This document shows positions 60,075 to 64,000 of a stretch of 64,000 nt of DNA, piece by piece. The notes beneath the pieces are model-generated. The model saw nothing but the letters and a program-made list of their open reading frames with translations. It ran no database searches and was not told where the DNA came from. Origin of the DNA: Macrococcus brunensis (GTDB lineage: Bacteria; Bacillota; Bacilli; Staphylococcales; Staphylococcaceae); contig NZ_SCWA01000004.1 in NCBI RefSeq assembly GCF_004359615.1, forward strand, positions 1-64,000. The letters run 5' to 3'. The translations under genes and the position numbers were made by a program. Numbering within the stretch: the stretch's first letter is position 1; each line of letters starts with the position of its first letter.

Positions 60075-60725
60075 ATGTGTTTTTTTGAGGTTCTGTATGA
60101 TGAGCATGAGTATGAATGAGAAAACAATCATGAGCGCCACCCATAAACCGGCCAGGAACAGTTCGTTATTGTCGATCGCGATGTAGATGGCAGTCGCCAT
60201 CGTCTGCGTGACACCTGGAATATTGCCGGCAAAAATTAATGTCGCACCGAATTCTCCCAGAGCACGTGCAAATGAAAAAAGTATCCCTGTTAATAATGCG
60301 CCTTTTGATAAAGGGAGAATAATCTTTTTAAATATAGTTAGATGACCTGCGCCGTCGACTTTGGCGGCATCCAGCACATCTGTTGAGACATTATCAATGC
60401 CGATTTTAAGCGATTGATACATGAGTGGAGTGGCGACGACTGTAGCTGCGATAATCGCCGCATAAATGGTAAAGACAGGGCTGAAACCCAGCTGTCCCAG
60501 TCCTTGTTTGCCAAACAAAAGTAACAGTAAAAAGCCGACAACAGTGGGCGGCAGTACCATCGGCAGCATAATGAGTGTTTCAACGACCGATTTCCCGGGG
60601 AATGGGCGAGCGGTCAGCAGAATGAACAGAATACTGATGATTAAGCTTCCTAGTGTAGCGATGAGAGAGACTTTAAGCGACGTCAGTATCGGTGACAGAA
60701 ATGTCTCACTTAACAATAAATCCAT
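60057..60725 (-). CDS. modB: Molybdate ABC transporter permease ModB
   Basis: A 222-residue permease with about five membrane segments and the ABC-coupling loop DAAKVDGAGHLTIFKKIILPLSKGALLTGI followed by ALGEFGATLIFAG. This matches ModB. ATG 60725 lies inside the modA 3' end (20-base overlap) and has only a weak ribosome binding site, so coupling to modA is likely. The frame extends upstream in modA without support. No modC ATPase gene follows; the operon ends here at a strong terminator. Confidence 0.9.
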   Translation of the reverse strand: MDLLLSETFLSPILTSLKVSLIATLGSLIISILFILLTARPFPGKSVVETLIMLPMVLPPTVVGFLLLLLFGKQGLGQLGFSPVFTIYAAIIAATVVATPLMYQSLKIGIDNVSTDVLDAAKVDGAGHLTIFKKIILPLSKGALLTGILFSFARALGEFGATLIFAGNIPGVTQTMATAIYIAIDNNELFLAGLWVALMIVFSFILMLIIQNLKKTHKKEAV

Positions 60726-61437
60726 ATGATTGATAAACTTTCTTTGCTGCATCGGATTGAAGATAATCATAAAATGCATGCGATGATTGATTATCTTTTA
60801 TGAGTGCGAGCGGATAAGTGATGGGACTATGTAGAGCGTCCTGGATGTCAGTTTGTTTCAGCTGAGTTCCTTTGGCATCTGTAGCATAGACGATTCCGGC
60901 ATCTGTATTACCTGACTCAACATAAGTAAGTGCTTGCCTGACGTCTTTTGTGAAGACGATTTTTTTCTGTACATCCTGCCAGGTGTCTGCTTTTGTCAGC
61001 GCTTCTTTAGCATAAGCACCGGCAGGTACCGTTTCAGGCGTTCCGACAGCGATTTTTTTGATGGATGCCTGCTTAAGACTGTTTAAGTCTTTGACGTCTG
61101 ACTTACTGACGATGACAAGTTTGTTTTCCAGGATGGTCTGCTGATTTTCTTTTTTAACAGTACCGGCTTTCACCAGATCATCCACTTTACTTTGTGCGGC
61201 AGAGAAGAAGAGGTCGACAGGGGCACCTGCTTTAATCTGATTGGCGAGTGAGCCTGAAGCCCCGTAATTGAATTTGATATCAACATCGTAATCTTTTTCA
61301 TAGTTTTTTTCAATTACCGAAAGAGCATCTTTTAAACTGGCAGCGGCGGACACTGTAATCTCTGCTTTTTCTGCTGGTTTATCATTACTGCAGCCTGCAA
61401 GCAGTAAAAGTGAGAGTGCTAAAGTTGTTTTTTTCAT
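60706..61437 (-). CDS. modA: Molybdate-binding lipoprotein ModA
   Basis: A 243-residue lipoprotein: signal peptide with lipobox LLLAGC, then the ModA domain (VSAAASLKDALSVIEKNYEK, FNYGASGSLANQI, DLFFSAAQSKVDDL, DAGIVYATDA). It binds molybdate or tungstate outside the membrane for ModB. GGAGGTTCATC precedes the start. Molybdenum cofactor genes are not in this window. Confidence 0.92.
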   Translation of the reverse strand: MKKTTLALSLLLLAGCSNDKPAEKAEITVSAAASLKDALSVIEKNYEKDYDVDIKFNYGASGSLANQIKAGAPVDLFFSAAQSKVDDLVKAGTVKKENQQTILENKLVIVSKSDVKDLNSLKQASIKKIAVGTPETVPAGAYAKEALTKADTWQDVQKKIVFTKDVRQALTYVESGNTDAGIVYATDAKGTQLKQTDIQDALHSPITYPLALIKDNQSSHAFYDYLQSDAAKKVYQSYGFIVK

Positions 61438-61520
61438 GATGAACCTCCATTCATGTAATTGACCCTATTGTATCGCATATGGAAACCTTTAGGAATATAC
61501 TTTTAAAGCATGCATTCTGA

Positions 61521-61544
61521 GTTTAATTGTCTGAAAGCGGGTAT
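61521..61544 (+). promoter_or_regulatory. Sigma-B promoter of alcohol dehydrogenase gene
   Basis: GTTTAA (61521-61526), 12 bases, GGGTAT (61539-61544): both hexamers are perfect consensus for sigma-B. Confidence 0.85.
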
Positions 61545-61583
61545 AAGGTAAAAGGTCAAAAAAATATAAAGAGGTGTCCAACT

Positions 61584-62732
61584 ATGAAGGCAGTTACGTT
61601 CCAAGGCAAAAAGAAAATGGAAGTCAAACAAGTTAAAGATCCGATTATTGAAGCACCTACTGATGCGATTATTAAAATTACAGCGACAGGTATCTGTGGC
61701 TCTGACTTGCACTTATATCACCAAGGTGATCTGATGATGGATCCTGGATTCGTGATTGGTCACGAACCGATGGGTATCGTTGAAGAAGTCGGCAGCCAGG
61801 TCACTAAACTGAAAAAAGGGGACCGTGTTGTCATCCCGTTCAATATCGGCTGCGGTGAGTGCTACTACTGTACACACGATATGGAATCACAATGTGACAA
61901 TTCAAATGAAGAACAAGCGAACTGGAAAATGGACAATGGTGGGTTGTTCGGTTTCGGTAAAATGCATGGTAACCACTGGGGTGGTCAGGCTGAGTATTTA
62001 AGAGTCCCATTTGCTGATTTCTCTTCATTTGTAGTGCCAGACAGCGATATGAAAGATGAACAGGTACTCTTCTTATCAGATGTCGTGCCGACTGCTTACT
62101 GGAGTGTTGAACATGCAGGCGTTAAAGCCGGAGACACAGTTATCGTTTTAGGCTGCGGTCCAATCGGTCTGATGGCTCAGAAATTTGCGAAACTGAAAGG
62201 TGCAAACCGTGTTATCGCTGTCGATAATGTAGAACATCGTTTAGAACATGCGAAGAAATACAACCAGGTTGAAGTCTATAACTTCGATAAAGAAAAAGAA
62301 ATCGGTAAATTACTGCGTGAAGATACAAAAGGCGGCGCGGATGTCGTGATTGACTGTGTGGGTATGGACGGACAAGTGAAGTTAACTGAACGTGTCTCAA
62401 ACTTAGTGACGCCACAGCGTGGTTCAATCAGCCCGATTGAAACAGCTGCTGAAGCAGTTCGCAAATTCGGTACGATTCAGATTACAGGTGTCTATGCGAC
62501 TCCGGCAGCGAACTTCCCGTTACCGCTTATCTTCAACCGTAATGTTATCGTCAAAACAGGGCAGGCACCTGTTATCCACTTAATGCCTAAACTCTATGAG
62601 ATGATTCGTGACGGCGTCTTTGATCCGACAGAAATCATTACACATAACATGTCATTAGACCAGGCATCAGAAGCTTATGAAATCTTTGATGAGAAGAAAG
62701 ATAACAACATCAAAGTAGTACTTAAACCTTAA
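61584..62732 (+). CDS. Zinc-dependent alcohol dehydrogenase, formaldehyde-dehydrogenase-like
   Basis: A 382-residue medium-chain dehydrogenase. The catalytic zinc site is GICGSDLHLYHQGD and GHEPMG. The structural zinc loop is CGECYYCTHDMESQC. The NAD motif is GCGPIGLMA with an Asp downstream (IAVDN), favouring NAD. An insertion around residues 105-130 (SNEEQANWKMDNGGLFGFGKMHGNHWGGQAEYLRVP) is typical of glutathione-independent formaldehyde dehydrogenase-like enzymes. The substrate is uncertain. ATG 61584 has AGAGGTG upstream. A perfect sigma-B promoter places it in the general stress response. Confidence 0.85.
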   Translation: MKAVTFQGKKKMEVKQVKDPIIEAPTDAIIKITATGICGSDLHLYHQGDLMMDPGFVIGHEPMGIVEEVGSQVTKLKKGDRVVIPFNIGCGECYYCTHDMESQCDNSNEEQANWKMDNGGLFGFGKMHGNHWGGQAEYLRVPFADFSSFVVPDSDMKDEQVLFLSDVVPTAYWSVEHAGVKAGDTVIVLGCGPIGLMAQKFAKLKGANRVIAVDNVEHRLEHAKKYNQVEVYNFDKEKEIGKLLREDTKGGADVVIDCVGMDGQVKLTERVSNLVTPQRGSISPIETAAEAVRKFGTIQITGVYATPAANFPLPLIFNRNVIVKTGQAPVIHLMPKLYEMIRDGVFDPTEIITHNMSLDQASEAYEIFDEKKDNNIKVVLKP

Positions 62733-62737
62733 GATTT

Positions 62738-62767
62738 AAAAACCGACTTTTGAAGTCGGTTTTTTTG
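62738..62767 (+). terminator. Terminator of alcohol dehydrogenase gene
   Basis: AAAACCGACTT and AAGTCGGTTTT pair around TTG, then T-run. Confidence 0.88.
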
Positions 62768-62812
62768 TTTGGGTGATTTTAACAGTGGTAGTATGTCTAT
62801 GAGGTGATAAAA

Positions 62813-63955
62813 ATGGATCGTGAGTTATTTGTAACAAACGATATTGAACAAGAGTGGATTAATAAAATCCGGCAGAACCGGGAATGGATCGAACAGACAG
62901 CGAGAGAAGCAGATACAGCGGGGAAGCTGAATCACAGGTTAATCGACTGGCTGATAACAGAAGGATACAGCAAGCTGTCTTTACCGGAAAAGTACGGTGG
63001 CTATGGCTTAAGTATCAAGTCTGTCATTTTACTGCAGGAAACGCTGGCCAGCTACGATGAGTCGACAGCTTTATCCATCGGCTGGCATCTGGGAATTGTC
63101 GGCGAAGTATTCCAGTTTAAGCTGTGGTCTGATGACATGATGACAGAGTTTGCAGAAGCAGTGCAAAATGGCGCACTGTCTAACCGTGTTGTTTCAGAGG
63201 CGCAGACTGGCAGTCCGACAAGAGGAGGTCGTCCTGCGACGCATGCAGTTCGTCAAGGAGAGGGCTGGCTATTAAATGGTGTTAAGACTTATACATCGAT
63301 GAGCCACAGATTGACACATTATATCGTCGGTGCTTACGTGGAAGAAAAAGAAACACTATGCTTTTTCTATGTGCCGGCAGATAAAGAAGGCTGTCGCATT
63401 GAAGAAAGCTGGGACGTGACGGGTATGCGGGCGACCGAAAGTCATGATCTGATACTTGACGATGTCTATGTAGAAGACCGTTATTTAGTAGAAGCAGGGC
63501 GCGACAAAGTGGATAATCCATGGCTCATGCATATTCCGGCAGTCTATCTAGGTATCGCTCAAGGCGCAAGAGACGACGCAGCTATTTTTGCGCATAGTCA
63601 TTCACCGAATTCAATTGAAGGGACGATAGCAGATATTCCGCACATCCAGTCGAAACTTGGTGAGATGGAATTGAAACTGATGACAGCGAGACACTTCCTT
63701 TATCATGCTGCTGATCTCCATCAATCAGGCGCGCGTGGTCTGGCGCCGACTTTCGGTGCAGCAAAACATATTGTCGTGAATAACGGCATCGACATCGTGG
63801 ATATTGCGATGAGGATAATAGGTGGGAAGAGCCTGGAGAAAGCAGGCATCATCGAACGACGTCATAGAAGTATGCGTGCGGGACTTCATAATCCACCTAT
63901 GGATGACGCTGTTATCCGTATGCTGGCAGCAGAGACACAGGACATCAGTCGATAA
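62813..63955 (+). CDS. Acyl-CoA dehydrogenase-like flavoprotein
   Basis: A 380-residue protein with the acyl-CoA dehydrogenase fold: N-terminal helical part, SLPEKYGGYGLS, then NRVVSEAQTGSPTRGGRPATHA and a middle beta region (WLLNGVKTYTSMSHRLTHYIVGA), and a C-terminal helical domain. The catalytic Glu of classical members is not obvious, so it could be a flavin monooxygenase-type or other member (DszC/SfnB-like). ATG 62813 has GAGGTGA upstream, chosen over GTG 62804. Sequence after the stop runs to the window end with no gene seen. Confidence 0.75.
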   Translation: MDRELFVTNDIEQEWINKIRQNREWIEQTAREADTAGKLNHRLIDWLITEGYSKLSLPEKYGGYGLSIKSVILLQETLASYDESTALSIGWHLGIVGEVFQFKLWSDDMMTEFAEAVQNGALSNRVVSEAQTGSPTRGGRPATHAVRQGEGWLLNGVKTYTSMSHRLTHYIVGAYVEEKETLCFFYVPADKEGCRIEESWDVTGMRATESHDLILDDVYVEDRYLVEAGRDKVDNPWLMHIPAVYLGIAQGARDDAAIFAHSHSPNSIEGTIADIPHIQSKLGEMELKLMTARHFLYHAADLHQSGARGLAPTFGAAKHIVVNNGIDIVDIAMRIIGGKSLEKAGIIERRHRSMRAGLHNPPMDDAVIRMLAAETQDISR

Positions 63956-64000
63956 TGTCTTAATTTTATTGTAGAATGAGGGTTCAAAACTGTAATAGAA

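Noticed and set aside
1-64000. CRISPR arrays, insertion sequences, prophage, rRNA or tRNA genes
   Set aside because: No regularly spaced repeats, transposase or integrase frames, or structural RNA signatures were seen in the window.

Overview
This is a gene-dense window from a low-GC Gram-positive of the family Staphylococcaceae. Many proteins are close in sequence and length to Staphylococcus proteins: CidC, CstR and CstB, LytS/LrgA/LrgB, the CrtO/N/M/P/Q staphyloxanthin enzymes, FepABC, D-lactate dehydrogenase and OatA. Gene order and several gene choices differ from Staphylococcus aureus. The carotenoid operon is rearranged and contains fni, the catalase is a large clade, and the persulfide locus has a different central enzyme. 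A Macrococcus-like lineage is my best guess; this is inference from sequence, not a search result. I saw no rRNA, tRNA, insertion sequence, prophage or CRISPR array.

Layout. 0-6 kb: two membrane proteins (DUF2243, CtaG-like), a Zur-box-controlled ZinT-like lipoprotein, a DNA-repair-like gene, a TIGR01777 dehydrogenase with a DUF1722 gene, and pyruvate oxidase cidC. 6-11 kb: an amino-acid permease, then a TPP riboswitch with terminator ahead of the thiamine-precursor ECF transporter ykoEDC. 11-17.5 kb: an M20 peptidase, a Rex-box-controlled PTS-like permease with D-lactate dehydrogenase, and PerR-controlled ahpCF. 17.5-21.2 kb: tenI-thiO-thiS-thiG-thiF behind a second TPP riboswitch. 21.3-27.3 kb: a hypothetical gene, a decayed D-lactate dehydrogenase tail, and a divergent persulfide locus (cstR, rhodanese, TauE on one side; a four-domain CoA-disulfide-reductase fusion and cstB on the other) with three operator-like sites between. 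27.3-34.1 kb: FUSC and MFS transporters, then lytS-lytR-lrgA-lrgB. 34-38 kb: a QueD-like protein, PPK2, DUF1801, a GNAT protein and SelO. 38-44.5 kb: carotenoid operon crtO-fni-crtN-crtM-crtP-crtQ. 44.5-54 kb: a flavin-binding stress-type protein, OatA-like acyltransferase, a broken tetR, a TerC protein behind a yybP-ykoY riboswitch, large catalase with a sigma-B promoter, a hypothetical gene, an SQR-like flavoprotein and DedA. 54-64 kb: Fur-controlled fepABC, deoD, a general-stress short-chain dehydrogenase, modAB without modC, a sigma-B-type alcohol dehydrogenase and an acyl-CoA-dehydrogenase-like gene.

Main observations. The 3' end of lytR is missing: the LytTR DNA-binding domain runs straight into the first codons of lrgA, so the expected lytR-lrgA intergenic region and any ribosome binding site are gone. 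Downstream, lrgB has lost its expected stop at a T6 run and reads through its own terminator. A tetR gene is broken at an A7 run, so sequencing error at homopolymers must be excluded for those two. The persulfide locus encodes an 802-residue CoADR-rhodanese-TusA-DsrE fusion. The separate SQR-like protein lacks one of the usual redox cysteines.

Shared themes are redox and sulfur stress (ahpCF, katE, cst locus, SQR, DyP peroxidase, SelO), metal homeostasis (Zur, Fur and Mn riboswitch sites), fermentative carbon flow (cidC, ldhD) and thiamine supply, needed by the ThDP enzyme CidC. All functional calls rest on reading the sequence and on family knowledge; no database search was run.
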